NCBI GenBank assembly: GCA_024699715.1
Contig: JANPRD010000013.1
Location: forward strand, 1 to 38,535
Direction of reading: 5' to 3'
Origin: Candidatus Methanophagales archaeon
GTDB taxonomy: Archaea; Halobacteriota; Syntropharchaeia; Alkanophagales; Methanospirareceae
Length of the DNA: 38,535 nt
In this document: piece after piece, positions 8,521 to 17,218 of the stretch
Layout of the letters: each line of letters begins with the position of its first letter
How positions within the stretch are numbered: the stretch's first letter is position 1
Notes under the pieces: generated by a model
Told to the model about the DNA's origin: nothing
Database searches by the model: none
Seen by the model: only the letters and a program-made list of their open reading frames with translations
Position numbers and translations under genes: made by a program

Positions 8521-9256
8521 TCACTGAAGAGCGGAAAGGAGCATGAAAATGAAATCTCCGAGCAAGGAAGCGGTGAAGAAGCCTGCGGTTAGGAAAACAA
8601 CGAAAGGAAGTTCAGGCGTAATCCACACTTCTTTCACAATTCCTCTCTTCGCAGCATCCTCAATCTGCCTCAAATATTCCTCAGAAGGCTCTAAACCGCC
8701 CCAAACATATTTGCACTTCGCTCTTTTTGCGTCAGGTGCGGTGGGTGCGGTGAGGTGCGGGAGGTGCATGCATAAGTCTGAAGAATTTTCTATTTCGCAG
8801 TGAATCGGCAGGCACTTTGATGCCGAGAAACATGAGAGGGGAGAAGTTTCCTCGCAGAGCATTCGCTACGAATAGCGTTAAAGGAGCGGAAATTCCCAAT
8901 ATTAGTGCGTTCGTGACGACACTTAAAACGAAGATTTCAAGCGGGGGGATGCCTGCGAGCGGGAAGCATGCGAATTTCGGGTAGCGAGGGAAAAGCAGAG
9001 CAATAGCAAATATCGCCTTTATGTCAGCACCGCCGAAATTGAGCTTGTAGAGGGCGAGAGCGAGGACGCTTGCGACAGTGAGCGATGTGAAGAGCATTAA
9101 AGGGTTGAAATCCACTGCGAGAAAAACAAGGGCTGCGAGTAGCATTGCAATCCAAACAGCATCCGAAATCTCCCGCTCACGAGCATCCATGAATGCTGCT
9201 ACGAGAAGCAACACGCCTCCGACGCAAAAACTCAAAAACGAATAATCCATTCGCAC
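8521..9256 (-). pseudogene. A24 prepilin/preflagellin peptidase, frameshifted in a repeat
   Basis: This polytopic membrane aspartyl peptidase removes leader peptides from archaeal class III pilins. The first catalytic Asp is in FMDAREREISD and the second in NFGGADIKAIFAIAL, the GxxD motif; multiple hydrophobic helices follow. The main frame ends at 8732 after the odd tail HAPPAPHRTHRT. The expected C-terminal part (KRAKCKYVWGGLEPSEEYL, then the TPELPFVVFLTAGFF helix) continues in the next frame down to 8521. The two join by skipping one base inside the tandem CACC/GCACC repeat at 8735-8769, giving about 244 residues, the usual length. The break may be slippage in the repeat or a sequencing error. 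The pilin gene at 9543 lies just beyond its start, on the opposite strand. Confidence 0.8.
8735..8769. repeat. Short tandem repeat (GGTGCGGTG-type) at frameshift
   Basis: The plus strand holds imperfect tandem GGTGCGGTG units. On the coding (minus) strand these are CACCGCACC. It is the precise zone in which the prepilin peptidase changes frame. Confidence 0.75.
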
Positions 9257-9522
9257 TCACCTGCTTGCCCTCCTCCCTCTCTTTCCTCTTCTACCTTACG
9301 CACCCTCCCGCTCTCCTCCCTTCTCCCTCCCCTACATACCTCCTCAATCCTTCCCTCTCCCCACTTACTCTACTAAAAATATCCATAAATGGATAATTTT
9401 CTTGCCTATATCTTCAATTACTCAACAAATGTTCGCACTTTACTCCCTTATATTGCTCAAAATTCTTTAATCCTTCAAAACTACTTTTGACTTCTTCCCT
9501 CTATTTGAATAAAAAGGCGGTT
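9257..9522. other. Spacer with pyrimidine tract and AT-rich promoter region of the pilin
   Basis: A 266-base stretch without a gene. Positions 9257-9375 are C/T-rich. From 9376 to 9510 the sequence becomes AT-rich and probably holds the pilin promoter; a TTTGAATAAAA segment at about 9503-9514 is a possible but weak TATA element. Confidence 0.5.
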
Positions 9523-9532
9523 AGGAGGTGAT
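9523..9532 (+). promoter_or_regulatory. Near-perfect Shine-Dalgarno of the pilin gene
   Basis: AGGAGGTGAT is a full match to the anti-Shine-Dalgarno at the 3' end of 16S rRNA. It ends ten bases before the ATG at 9543. It suggests a highly translated product and argues that the pilin was functional until recently. Confidence 0.75.
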
Positions 9533-9542
9533 GTGAAAAGAA

Positions 9543-10009
9543 ATGAAAGCAAGAAAAATCGTGAGGAATCGCAGGAAAATGGATGAGAAGGGCGTCTCGC
9601 CTGTCATCGGCGTCATCCTAATGGTCGCAGCCACTATCGTCATCGCAGCGGTCGTCATGGGCATGCTCGGAGGGTTCACACCGCCAACAGCACACTCCAT
9701 TTGCGTAACAGCTACTCAAGTTGAGAACATAATCTGTAACTTACAAGGGGGACACTATCAAGCGTATGAGTGGCAAATTCGTGTTCTTTAGGCACAGCTA
9801 TAATACGTAAATGTTAGGACAACTTCGGGGTTGGCATATTTTCATGAATTAACACCCAACGTGGGTGTCACCTTATTGCTAGGCGCAATACACCAGGTAG
9901 AGATCATATCGTAGTTACGACTGTATTCAAAGATGGGACGAGCAAGTCGTTCTTGACACTATGTGTAAGCGAAAATTGTAATTTTTCTTCTCTTTTTTAT
10001 CTTTGTTGA
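9543..10009 (+). pseudogene. Archaeal type IV pilin (DUF1628 family), disrupted
   Basis: The N-terminus is a textbook archaeal pilin: a basic leader, then DEKGVSPVIGVILMVAATIV followed by a hydrophobic helix, the substrate site of A24 prepilin peptidases. The open frame stops at TAG 9789 after 82 residues. Decayed homology continues beyond it. The same frame, past a second stop (TAA at 9801), reads HELTPNVGVTLL. A different frame from 9902 reads DHIVVTTVFKDGTSKSFL, which closely matches the conserved C-terminus of this family, and ends at 10009. At least one frame change plus the two stops is needed, so the gene looks truly damaged, not merely hit by one indel. Alternatively an 82-residue truncated pilin may still be made. 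Confidence 0.8.
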
Positions 10010-10209
10010 GGAATTCGCAGGGATGTAAGGTAGAAATGAATTTCTTTGCGGGTAAATTGTAAGAGAGGGTCAAGGCGCGAGAGAGTTAAAGGGAAGCAGA
10101 GAGAAAAAGCGAAGGAGGAAGCAGTTTTAAAGAGTGCGTGAAGGGGAAGTGCATTAGTAAGGAGCGAGGAGAAATTGAAATGAGGGAGAGAGGGAGAGAG
10201 TGAAGAGAG
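10010..10209. other. Purine-rich spacer before the toxin-antitoxin genes
   Basis: The T-rich run TTTTTCTTCTCTTTTTT at about 9980-9998, inside the pilin C-terminal remnant, could act as an archaeal terminator. From about 10060 the plus strand is strongly purine-rich (GAGAG, GAAGGAGG words). A TTTTAAAGA at about 10124-10132 is a possible TATA element for the following operon. No gene is supported. Confidence 0.5.
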
Positions 10210-10437
10210 ATGAAGGAGATAGAGGTAGTGTATGAGAAAGGGGTGTTCAAGCCTTTAGAGGATGTAGAACTGAAAGAGGGAGTGAAGGGGAAAGTGAGGA
10301 TAGAAGAAGAGGAGGAGGGTTTTGAAGATTTTGAAAGATTTTTCGGAATTTTCAAGGGGAAAGAGATTCATATAGATGAAGAGAGGGATGAAATGATAAG
10401 AGAGAGGATAAGTGATAGGCATGAAAATATTTCTTGA
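10210..10437 (+). CDS. VapB-like antitoxin, DUF104 (AF2212-like) family
   Basis: This 75-residue protein starts with MKEIEVVYEKGVFKPLEDVE and contains LKEGVKGKVRI, the conserved small beta-rich N-terminal domain of the archaeal DUF104 antitoxins. An acidic, charged C-terminus follows that would wrap the toxin. The next gene, a PIN-domain toxin, starts inside it (overlap 10421-10437), the usual coupling of vapBC pairs. Such antitoxins generally bind their own promoter together with the toxin. Full length and intact. Confidence 0.85.
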   Translation: MKEIEVVYEKGVFKPLEDVELKEGVKGKVRIEEEEEGFEDFERFFGIFKGKEIHIDEERDEMIRERISDRHENIS

Positions 10438-10885
10438 CACTTCATTTTTTGTCTCCTTTTTAAGAGGAGAAGGGAGAGCGAAGGAAATTTATGAGAAAAT
10501 TCGCTCAGAGGAACTATATACTTCCTTAAATGTAGTTGAGGAGACAACATATATACTGATGAAACTTAAAGCATCCGAATTGACAGGAATAGAAGGGCAT
10601 TATGATGTGATAAAGGAGCTGAAAAAGAATGAAAATGTGTATAAGGAGTGCCTCACTTTATCAAAAGAATTCTTTCGTGTCATGTTGAATAGGAAAATTG
10701 AGATACTTCCAGCAACAATATCATGGTCAGATGTGCTTGATATGATGGAAAAATATCATTTATTGCCAAATGATGCGCTTATTGCTGCTATATGTAAGCA
10801 TCATGGCATAGGAAAGATAGCGACATTTGACGAGGATTTCAAGCGAGTGGATTTCTTAGATGTTATTGAAATTGAGGATAAATAA
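10421..10885 (+). CDS. vapC: VapC-type PIN-domain ribonuclease toxin
   Basis: This 154-residue protein starts at ATG 10421 (MKIFLDTSFFVSFL), overlapping the antitoxin. PIN-fold acidic residues are visible: Asp in FLDTSFF, Glu in NVVEETTYIL, Asp in LPNDALIAAI and Asp in ATFDEDFKRV. They would form the metal-dependent RNase centre that cuts RNA, in known VapCs usually tRNA or rRNA. The frame, length and neighbours fit a functional toxin. The RNA target cannot be told from the sequence. Confidence 0.9.
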   Translation: MKIFLDTSFFVSFLRGEGRAKEIYEKIRSEELYTSLNVVEETTYILMKLKASELTGIEGHYDVIKELKKNENVYKECLTLSKEFFRVMLNRKIEILPATISWSDVLDMMEKYHLLPNDALIAAICKHHGIGKIATFDEDFKRVDFLDVIEIEDK

Positions 10886-10920
10886 ATGAGGAGCGTGAAT
10901 GAAGGTTAAAGGTGGGGGGA

Positions 10921-11202
10921 ATGGCGAGGGAGATAGAGGCGGTTTATGAGAAAGGAGTTCTGAAGCCATTAGAGCGGTTGGATTTGAGAGAAGGAGAGCG
11001 GGTGAAGGTGGAAATAAAGAGGCATGAGAGGGAGAGGGTTTTAGAGAGGTATGTAGGGCGCATAAAATTGGATAGAGAGGTGAAGTTGAGGGATATTTAT
11101 ATAGGGAATGAAATCCTTAAGGCGAGTGGATTTGAGAGAGTGCGAGCGGGAGAGAGGCGTAATTACATCGGAGGATATTCAAGAAATAGCGAGGATAGTT
11201 GA
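10921..11202 (+). CDS. Second DUF104 antitoxin, no toxin attached
   Basis: From ATG 10921 the protein reads MAREIEAVYEKGVLKPLERL, then LREGERVKVEI, clearly paralogous to the antitoxin at 10210. The REVKLRDIYIGNEI segment fits the family's acidic C-terminal half, but the last ~30 residues (ERVRAGERRNYIGG and on) look unlike an antitoxin tail. They may come from a frameshift, because another frame just beyond contains the antitoxin-like stretch described at 11126-11275. No PIN toxin follows; the next gene is on the other strand. It may be a leftover of a decayed pair or may neutralise VapC in trans. Confidence 0.75.
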   Translation: MAREIEAVYEKGVLKPLERLDLREGERVKVEIKRHERERVLERYVGRIKLDREVKLRDIYIGNEILKASGFERVRAGERRNYIGGYSRNSEDS

Positions 11203-11275
11203 GAAATTGCCAAAGGTGAAGATGGAAGAGGAGAAATTGGATGAAATATACTATGAGGGTAAGATGTTTGATTGA
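11126..11275 (+). other. Possible small ORF or shifted tail of the orphan antitoxin
   Basis: From a GTG at 11126 a 49-residue frame reads through ITSEDIQEIARIVEKLPKVK and ends LDEIYYEGKMFD at TGA 11273-11275. The composition looks protein-like and resembles the tails of archaeal antitoxins. It overlaps the 10921 gene in another frame, so the two may be one gene with a frame change near 11120-11170, or this may be a separate small antitoxin. No good ribosome site is evident. Confidence 0.35.
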
Positions 11276-11353
11276 ATCTTGACTTTAACAAGGAGCGAGC
11301 AGTCCTCGCAGGTGAAGTAATTGTGTGAGCGAGAGCAAATTAAGCAAATAAGG

Positions 11354-12670
11354 CTAAAATTTCCCTCGCATCGTCAGGAACAAAACAAGGGCGAGCGAAC
11401 TGAGAATTCCGCCGTAAGTGAAAGTGTGCGAGGGTGAGAAATTCCAAAGGAAGCCTGCGAAAACGCTTGCTGGCAGTGAAGCGAGACCGACAGAAGTGTG
11501 AAATGCTCCGAGTGCGGTCGCTTTCGCCTCTTCTGGTGCGAGGTCAGCGACGAAAGCACGCTGGTTCCCCTCTAAAATTGCCCTCACAATGCCGTAAGAT
11601 GCGAAGAGTGCTGAGAAAATGAGCAGAGCGAGCGGCATCGTGACAGACTTTGCGTCTGTGAGCGAAACTGCAAGTGCAAAGCAGAAGCAAGTGAGTGCGT
11701 AGAGCGAGAAACCCGCTGAAATCACTTTGAACCGCCCTATTTTGTCTGAAAGTTTGCCGAATGGAATCGCAAATATCGCATAGAATATGTTGAAAAGCGT
11801 GTAAAGAGCGATTGAAATGACCAATGCTGCGTGACTTTCGCCGTTAGTGCCGAAGTAGAGCATAGCACCGTATATGAAAAACATGTAACTGAAGTTAGAA
11901 AGGGCGAAAACGGTTGAAACTGCGATGAAATGTGCGAGCGGTGAGTGCTTTCTTCTTCGTCTCGCTTTCTCTGCGACCCTGTCCGCCGACGCTGCTGCCT
12001 TTGCTGCCTCCGTTGCTTCCGCTGCTTCCGCTGCTTTCGCCGTATCTGCTGTGAGCAATTTTCGCTTTTGCAGCGTTTCTTTCACGAAGAGAAGGGGCAA
12101 AAGAGAAGAGAATGCGATGACTGCTGCGAGCAAAATGACGAACTTGAGTTCAAATCCGTAAAGAATGAACAGAAGTGCGGCGATATTTCCGAGAATTGCG
12201 CCCACAGTGTCCATTGCTCTGTGAATTCCGAAGCCTCTACCTCGCTCAGAAGGCATGGATTCGGCGATAATCGCATCTCTCGGTGCGGTTCGCAGTCCTT
12301 TTCCGACACGCTCAACGCTCAGGAATGCGAGTGCGTGCTGCCAGACACGAGAGAACGCAAGTAAGAATTTGAAAATTGCGGAAATGAAGTAGCCAGAGGC
12401 GACAAAAATCTTTCTGCGACGCAGTTTGTCGGAGATGTAGCCAGCAGGCGCCTTCAGAACGCTTGAAATGCTCTCTTGGAAGCCACCAACAAGCCCGATT
12501 GCGATGCTTGCCTCCGCAGGACTCGCAAGAGAACGAATGAAAGCAGGCAGAATCGGCATAATCATCTCGCTACTCAAGTCGTTGAGCAGGCTGACTACGC
12601 CGAGAAGCAGGACATTCCTCTGAAGCTTCCTCTCACTCGCCCCGCCTTTTCTCTCGTTTGCCACTTCCAC
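11354..12670 (-). CDS. MFS transporter with Ala/Glu-repeat loop
   Basis: This 438-residue membrane protein has about 12 hydrophobic segments in two halves. RNVLLLGVVSLLNDLSSEMI opens the first half and is typical of a family of MFS efflux-type permeases of unknown substrate. GYISDKLRRRKIF is the loop 2-3 signature, and GKLSDKIGRFKVI is its counterpart in the second half. The cytoplasmic loop between the halves (residues ~207-240) carries a low-complexity AKAAEAAEATEAAKAAAS-type insertion plus a basic run. The insertion is encoded by degenerate triplet repeats at about 11963-12054. The gene is divergent from trpF, with 50 bases between the two starts. Substrate unknown. Confidence 0.85.
   Translation of the reverse strand: MEVANERKGGASERKLQRNVLLLGVVSLLNDLSSEMIMPILPAFIRSLASPAEASIAIGLVGGFQESISSVLKAPAGYISDKLRRRKIFVASGYFISAIFKFLLAFSRVWQHALAFLSVERVGKGLRTAPRDAIIAESMPSERGRGFGIHRAMDTVGAILGNIAALLFILYGFELKFVILLAAVIAFSSLLPLLFVKETLQKRKLLTADTAKAAEAAEATEAAKAAASADRVAEKARRRRKHSPLAHFIAVSTVFALSNFSYMFFIYGAMLYFGTNGESHAALVISIALYTLFNIFYAIFAIPFGKLSDKIGRFKVISAGFSLYALTCFCFALAVSLTDAKSVTMPLALLIFSALFASYGIVRAILEGNQRAFVADLAPEEAKATALGAFHTSVGLASLPASVFAGFLWNFSPSHTFTYGGILSSLALVLFLTMRGKF
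11963..12054. repeat. Triplet-type repeat coding an Ala/Glu-rich loop in the MFS protein
   Basis: Plus strand GCTGCCTTTGCTGCCTCCG-like units repeat several times. On the coding strand they give alternating Ala, Glu and Thr. The reading frame is kept. Confidence 0.7.
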
Positions 12671-12720
12671 CCGCTTCTGTTTCTCTTTTTTCTCTTTTTA
12701 TCTCTTATTGTGTGCAGAGG

Positions 12721-13464
12721 ATGGAAGGCAGAGTTCGTGTTAAAATATGTGGTGTTCGTCGTGAGGAAGATGCTCTGCTCGCTGCTTCTGCGGGAGCGGA
12801 TGCAGTCGGCGTAATTCAGGTGGAAGGCACAAAAAGGTTTGTGAGCTTGGAGCGAGCGAAGAGGATTTTTGACGCTCTTCCTCCGTTTGTGACGAAAGTT
12901 GCGGTCGTCGCATTTGACGCTCTCTCTGAGGCGGAGATGCTTGAGCGAGTGAGGGCGTTTGAGCGGATTGGAGCGGACTGCCTCCAACTTCACGGCAACG
13001 AAAGCATTGAAACGGTTGAGCGCTTGAAAGCGGAGACTTCTCTGAAAATCATAAAAAAGGTCGGCGTCCCCGCTCTTCCGCAGAGCAGCAAGGAGGAAAA
13101 GCACATGCGAGAGCTTACAAGAGATGTTTTGAGTGCTGCGAGGGCTTACGAGAGGGTTGCGGATGCCATTCTGCTTGACAGCGTTCCTCACAAAGGCAAA
13201 GCGAAAGGAGAGGGAGGGGAAAGCCAAGAGAGCGTTCAAGGCGGGACAGGAGTAAAGCACGACTGGAGCATTTCAAAGAGCGTCGTCGCAGCGTTGCGGA
13301 AGCCCGTGATTCTTGCAGGCGGTCTGAATCCTGAGAATGTGAGCGAGGCGGTGCGTGAAGTGCGACCTTTTGCGGTGGATGTTTCAAGCGGTGTTGAAAA
13401 CGCTTCAGGCTGGAAAGACGAGGCAAAGGTTCGTAAGTTCATCTCCACAGTAAAACACTTGTGA
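12721..13464 (+). CDS. trpF: Phosphoribosylanthranilate isomerase
   Basis: TrpF catalyses the Amadori rearrangement in tryptophan synthesis. The ATG at 12721 gives [20 protein letters not shown], with the catalytic Cys in [28 protein letters not shown] (with the general-acid Asp) and [12 protein letters not shown] are all present, as is VDVSSGVE at the phosphate site. At 247 residues it is longer than usual because of low-complexity material at residues 157-173 ([15 protein letters not shown]) before GGTG, in the active-site loop. The coding strand there is purine-rich. The stop overlaps an alternative GTG of trpB, and the genes form an operon trpF-trpB-14807-purB. No trpA, C, D, E or G is seen in the window. 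Confidence 0.92.
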   Translation: MEGRVRVKICGVRREEDALLAASAGADAVGVIQVEGTKRFVSLERAKRIFDALPPFVTKVAVVAFDALSEAEMLERVRAFERIGADCLQLHGNESIETVERLKAETSLKIIKKVGVPALPQSSKEEKHMRELTRDVLSAARAYERVADAILLDSVPHKGKAKGEGGESQESVQGGTGVKHDWSISKSVVAALRKPVILAGGLNPENVSEAVREVRPFAVDVSSGVENASGWKDEAKVRKFISTVKHL

Positions 13465-13586
13465 GGAACGAGAAGAGGCGAGGGACTGGCGTGAAGCGGA
13501 GGGGAGAATGGGAAGAAAGAGTGGCAAAAGAGACAGGTGAGATGAAAGAAAGAGAGGAGAGTAGAGAGAGGAGGAGCGTGAAAGAA

Positions 13587-14810
13587 ATGTATTCGCAACC
13601 TGACGAAACGGGGAAATTCGGGAAATACGGTGGTAGGTTCGCACCAGAGGTTTTAATGTCTGCGTTAGAGGAGCTTGAGCGGGCATTCCGCAAATTTCAC
13701 GCCGATAAAGATTTCAATGAGGAGCTAAACTACCTTCTGCGGACTTACGCAGGGCGACCGACGCCACTCTACTTTGCGAAGAACCTTTCGGAGTTTTGCG
13801 ACCCTTCGGGGCATGTGAAGATTTACTTGAAGCGGGAGGACTTGCTTCACGGAGGAGCGCACAAGCTCAACAACACGCTCGGACAGGCACTGCTCGCAAA
13901 AAGAATGGGAAAGGAAAGGATAATTGCGGAGACAGGCGCAGGACAGCATGGCGTCGCAACTGCGATGGCAGCAGCAAAACTCGGTTTGAAGTGCGAGATT
14001 TACATGGGAACTGAGGATGTTGAGCGGCAGAAATTGAATGTTTTTCGCATGAAACTGCTCGGTGCGAATGTGATTCCTGTGGATGCAGGCTCTAAAACGC
14101 TGAAGGATGCGATAAACGAGGCGTTAAGGGACTGGGTGACGAATGTTGAGAACACATATTATTTGATAGGGAGCGTTGTAGGACCGCATCCTTATCCGAT
14201 GATTGTGCGAGAGTTCCAGCGAGTCATAGGGAAAGAGACAAAAACGCAAATATTGGAGGCGGAAGGCAGGCTTCCAGATGCGATTGTCGCTTGTGTCGGT
14301 GGCGGAAGCAACGCAATGGGCATATTCTACGACTTCCTTGAGGACGAAGATGTGGAGCTTGTGGGCGTTGAAGCCGCAGGTAAAGGCTTGCACACGGGAA
14401 TGCACGGCGCTTCCATCTGCGCAGGCACCGATGGCGTGCTTCACGGCATGTTCTCAAAGCTGCTTCAAGACGAATACGGTCAAATCAAACAGTCTTACAG
14501 CATCGCAGCAGGCTTGGACTACCCCGGTGTAGGACCTGAGCTTGTCTTCTTGGCGGAGAGCGGGCGTGTTCGCATGACATCCGCAACAGATGAGGAGACA
14601 CTCACCGCTTTTAAGATTCTTGCGGAGAAGGAGGGCATTATTCCCGCTCTTGAATCTGCGCATGCCGTCCACGAAGCAATTGAAATCGCTAAAAAAATGG
14701 CAAATGAAGACAACGACGAGCATATTATTGTCGTAAATCTTTCAGGAAGGGGAGACAAAGACATTTTCATCGCAGCAGAAGCGCTTTCAGCTAACGGTGC
14801 GTTAAAATGA
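13587..14810 (+). CDS. trpB: Tryptophan synthase beta subunit
   Basis: TrpB condenses indole and serine to tryptophan, using PLP. From ATG 13587 the protein reads [20 protein letters not shown], the normal TrpB start. The PLP lysine is in [16 protein letters not shown], the phosphate-binding glycine loop is [10 protein letters not shown], and [20 protein letters not shown] and HAVHEA are conserved. Length (~407 residues) is typical of TrpB1. The frame stays open back to GTG 13461, but the extra 42 residues are low-complexity charged repeats, so the later start is preferred; GGAGG lies 12 bases upstream. It ends by overlapping the ATG of the next gene (ATGA). A trpA partner is not present. Confidence 0.93.
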   Translation: MYSQPDETGKFGKYGGRFAPEVLMSALEELERAFRKFHADKDFNEELNYLLRTYAGRPTPLYFAKNLSEFCDPSGHVKIYLKREDLLHGGAHKLNNTLGQALLAKRMGKERIIAETGAGQHGVATAMAAAKLGLKCEIYMGTEDVERQKLNVFRMKLLGANVIPVDAGSKTLKDAINEALRDWVTNVENTYYLIGSVVGPHPYPMIVREFQRVIGKETKTQILEAEGRLPDAIVACVGGGSNAMGIFYDFLEDEDVELVGVEAAGKGLHTGMHGASICAGTDGVLHGMFSKLLQDEYGQIKQSYSIAAGLDYPGVGPELVFLAESGRVRMTSATDEETLTAFKILAEKEGIIPALESAHAVHEAIEIAKKMANEDNDEHIIVVNLSGRGDKDIFIAAEALSANGALK

Positions 14811-15775
14811 GTTACGAAAGTTTCAAGAAGGAAGTTGAGCGTGTGCTTTTGGAGCGAGGAGAGCCGATGACATGGAGCGAAATAAAGAAATTTTCGGGAA
14901 AACTGAAGCAGAGAGCGCCTTACCATGTGTTCGTGCAGAAACTGCAAGGCGAAATAGGACTCGTGAGGTTCAAACCTCGTGGCTCACAGCAAACTCTCTG
15001 GGCGCTACGCAGGTGGTTTGAGGAAGGTCGCTTCAGAGATTTGCTCCCTGAGCGGATGCGTTTCGTCGTCCTCCATTCTGAAGGAGAAACTGCGTTCGTC
15101 GCAGATGAATTCAGGAATTTGAGACGCATTTTCCCCGTAAAGAGCGTGGAGGTTCATGAGGAGGAGGCGAAGGAAGCAGGGGAAGCAGGAGAAGGAGAAG
15201 CAAGGGAAGTGAAGAAAGTAAAGGAAGTGGGGGAAGCGAAGGAAGGGAGGGAGAGAGAAGAAGCGTGGGAGGGGGGAGAGGCGGAAAGAGAGGAAGGTGG
15301 GAATAGGGATTTAAGGCGTTGGGATGTTGTAGAGGCGGAGATTTCCTCTTTATTTCCGGAGGAGGACAGGCGACCTGAGAGCATTCGTGTCCGCAGTCTG
15401 CGTTTTTTGAGGCGAGTGGAGGAGGACAGTGAGCGCTTAAAAATCTTGGAGAGCGTTTCAGAGAGCGGGGAGTTCCTTCACACAGACGCTTGGCGTAAGC
15501 ATGGAAAGACGCTTGGGATGACGAGACCGAGATTCCGCTGCTTCTACTTTTACGATGCGAGATGCCAGTTCTTCTGCGACCAGCGTGTATGCTTGGGGCA
15601 TGACATACCCTCAAAAATATCAAAAGAAGAGGTATTAGGCGATAAAGTTTATTTCATTTTGGAGACAGAAGAGCAGAAGAATGAGGTGAAGTGGATTATT
15701 TCTCTGGTCAAAGGATGTGGAGTGGTGCTTAAAGGCGGTAATTTCGGTTCAAGACCCGAAGCAGAGGCGTCTTGA
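14807..15775 (+). CDS. Unrecognised protein in the trp/pur operon, with charged repeat insertion and Cys cluster
   Basis: I do not recognise this 322-residue protein. The first 70 residues ([20 protein letters not shown], then TWSEIKKFS) look like a winged-helix domain. Residues 118-166 are a low-complexity Glu/Gly/Ala/Lys insertion ([16 protein letters not shown] and on) encoded by a purine tract. The last part has an aromatic/cysteine-rich motif, [14 protein letters not shown] followed by another Cys, spaced like a metal or Fe-S site. It starts at an ATG overlapping the trpB stop and is followed 10 bases later by purB, so it is co-expressed with tryptophan and purine enzymes. A DNA- or RNA-binding regulator is possible but unproven. 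Confidence 0.75.
   Translation: MSYESFKKEVERVLLERGEPMTWSEIKKFSGKLKQRAPYHVFVQKLQGEIGLVRFKPRGSQQTLWALRRWFEEGRFRDLLPERMRFVVLHSEGETAFVADEFRNLRRIFPVKSVEVHEEEAKEAGEAGEGEAREVKKVKEVGEAKEGREREEAWEGGEAEREEGGNRDLRRWDVVEAEISSLFPEEDRRPESIRVRSLRFLRRVEEDSERLKILESVSESGEFLHTDAWRKHGKTLGMTRPRFRCFYFYDARCQFFCDQRVCLGHDIPSKISKEEVLGDKVYFILETEEQKNEVKWIISLVKGCGVVLKGGNFGSRPEAEAS
15158..15304. repeat. Purine-rich low-complexity tract inside the 14807-15775 gene
   Basis: Imperfect repeats of GGAAGC, GGAGAA and GGAGGC type occur over about 150 bases and code for Glu/Gly/Ala/Lys. The frame stays open. This is not expected in a conserved fold and looks like a loop expansion. Confidence 0.7.
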
Positions 15776-15785
15776 GGTGTGAGAA

Positions 15786-17195
15786 GTGAGCGTGAAGGAA
15801 AGGAGCGTAAAGGAAAGGTTTCTCGCATTCTCCCCCACAGACTACAGGTATGCGGTTGAGGACTTGCGGGCGTTCCTCTCTGAGGAGGCGTTTGTGAAAT
15901 ACAAGGCGAGGGTTGAGGCTGCTTTAGCGAAGGCTTTCGCCTCAAAAGGAATACTCCGCAAGGAGCTCTGCGAAGAAATCGTGCGTGCTTGCGAGGAAGT
16001 GTCAGCGGAAGAAGTTTACGAGGAGGAGAAGCGAACACGCCACGACATTCGTGCATTAGTGAATGTAATAAGGAGGAAAGTGAGCGAAGAAGCGAAGCCA
16101 TTTGTGCATTTATGTGCGACTTCTTATGATATTGTTGATACTGCGAATGCACTTCGCTATAAAGATGCGTTGGAAAAGGTCATTATTCCCGACTTATTGC
16201 GATTAGAGAGCGTGTGGATGCGTTTGGCGCTGCGAGAGAAGGACACTTTACAGATTGGAAGGACGCATGGTCAGCACGCAGTTCCGATCACATTCGGCTT
16301 CGCAATCGCAAATTATGTCCACAGGCTCGGCACCTGCATTCTGCGTTTGAAGGACGCTGCATCAAACTTAGTGGGTAAATTTTCGGGTGCTGTCGGCGCT
16401 TACAATGCTCTTTCCCTTATTTTTGAGAATTCTGACGATGTAGAGGCGTTTGAGCGTGAAGTTTTGGGCATTTTAGGCTTGAAACCCGCATTAATTTCAA
16501 CGCAGATAGTCCCTGCGGAGCATTTTCTTGAGTTAGTTCATGCGGTTATTGCCTGTTTTTCAGTGCTTGCGAACTTCTGCGACGACATGCGTAATTTGCA
16601 GCGTTCAGAGATTGCGGAGGTGCGAGAGAGCTTTGAGGAAGAACGGCAGGTAGGCTCCTCAACGATGCCTCACAAGCGTAATCCTGTGGGATTTGAGGGC
16701 GTAAAGAGCCTTTGGAAGCGTTTCATGCCTCAAATCGTGACGATGCATTTAGACCAAATCTCGGAGCATCAGCGAGACCTCACGAATTCCGCATCGCAGA
16801 GATATTTGCAGGAGCTTCTCGTCGTTTTTGACTTCTGTGTGCGCCGTTTGACTCGCATTTCAGAGCGTTTGGAGGTTGAGCGTGAGAACATGCGTCGTAA
16901 CTTTGAAATTTCAAAGGATTTCGTGACGGCAGAACCGCTTTACATACTTCTCGCCTTGCACGGACACCCAAACGCTCACGAGCATGTGAGAAAACTCGCA
17001 TTTGAGGCTTACAGAGAGGGGAAATCGCTGAAAGAGATTGCGATGCAGGACAAAGAAATCGCATATTACATGCAAAAATTCACAGAAAGGCAGCGAGAAA
17101 TCGTGTTTAACGCCGAAAAGTATGTGGGGATTGCATCAAAAAAAGTGGAGCGTGTCGTTGAATATTGGAAACAGCGGTTGAATATTCATTTGTAA
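15786..17195 (+). CDS. purB: Adenylosuccinate lyase
   Basis: PurB performs two beta-eliminations in purine synthesis, releasing fumarate from SAICAR and adenylosuccinate. The 469-residue protein carries the superfamily signature GSSTMPHKRNPVGFE. It also has QIGRTHGQHAVPITFG, with the catalytic His region, and CATSYDIVDTANALR, with the substrate-binding Thr/Ser. Its length is usual. The start is GTG 15786, ten bases after the upstream stop. It is the last gene of the trpF-trpB-14807-purB operon; the next gene is convergent. Confidence 0.95.
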   Translation: MSVKERSVKERFLAFSPTDYRYAVEDLRAFLSEEAFVKYKARVEAALAKAFASKGILRKELCEEIVRACEEVSAEEVYEEEKRTRHDIRALVNVIRRKVSEEAKPFVHLCATSYDIVDTANALRYKDALEKVIIPDLLRLESVWMRLALREKDTLQIGRTHGQHAVPITFGFAIANYVHRLGTCILRLKDAASNLVGKFSGAVGAYNALSLIFENSDDVEAFEREVLGILGLKPALISTQIVPAEHFLELVHAVIACFSVLANFCDDMRNLQRSEIAEVRESFEEERQVGSSTMPHKRNPVGFEGVKSLWKRFMPQIVTMHLDQISEHQRDLTNSASQRYLQELLVVFDFCVRRLTRISERLEVERENMRRNFEISKDFVTAEPLYILLALHGHPNAHEHVRKLAFEAYREGKSLKEIAMQDKEIAYYMQKFTERQREIVFNAEKYVGIASKKVERVVEYWKQRLNIHL

Positions 17196-17218
17196 TTTTA
17201 TGTTTTCTCGTCAATGCG

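Noticed and set aside
9789-9803. In-frame TAG in the pilin, possibly decoded as pyrrolysine
   Set aside because: The same frame meets TAA four codons later and homology continues only in another frame after 9900; decay explains this better.
12595-13260. 221-residue minus frame opposite trpF
   Set aside because: Shadow of the well-conserved TrpF frame.
13461-13586. N-terminal extension of TrpB from GTG 13461
   Set aside because: Low-complexity Arg/Glu/Lys sequence without homology; the normal TrpB start is at 13587.
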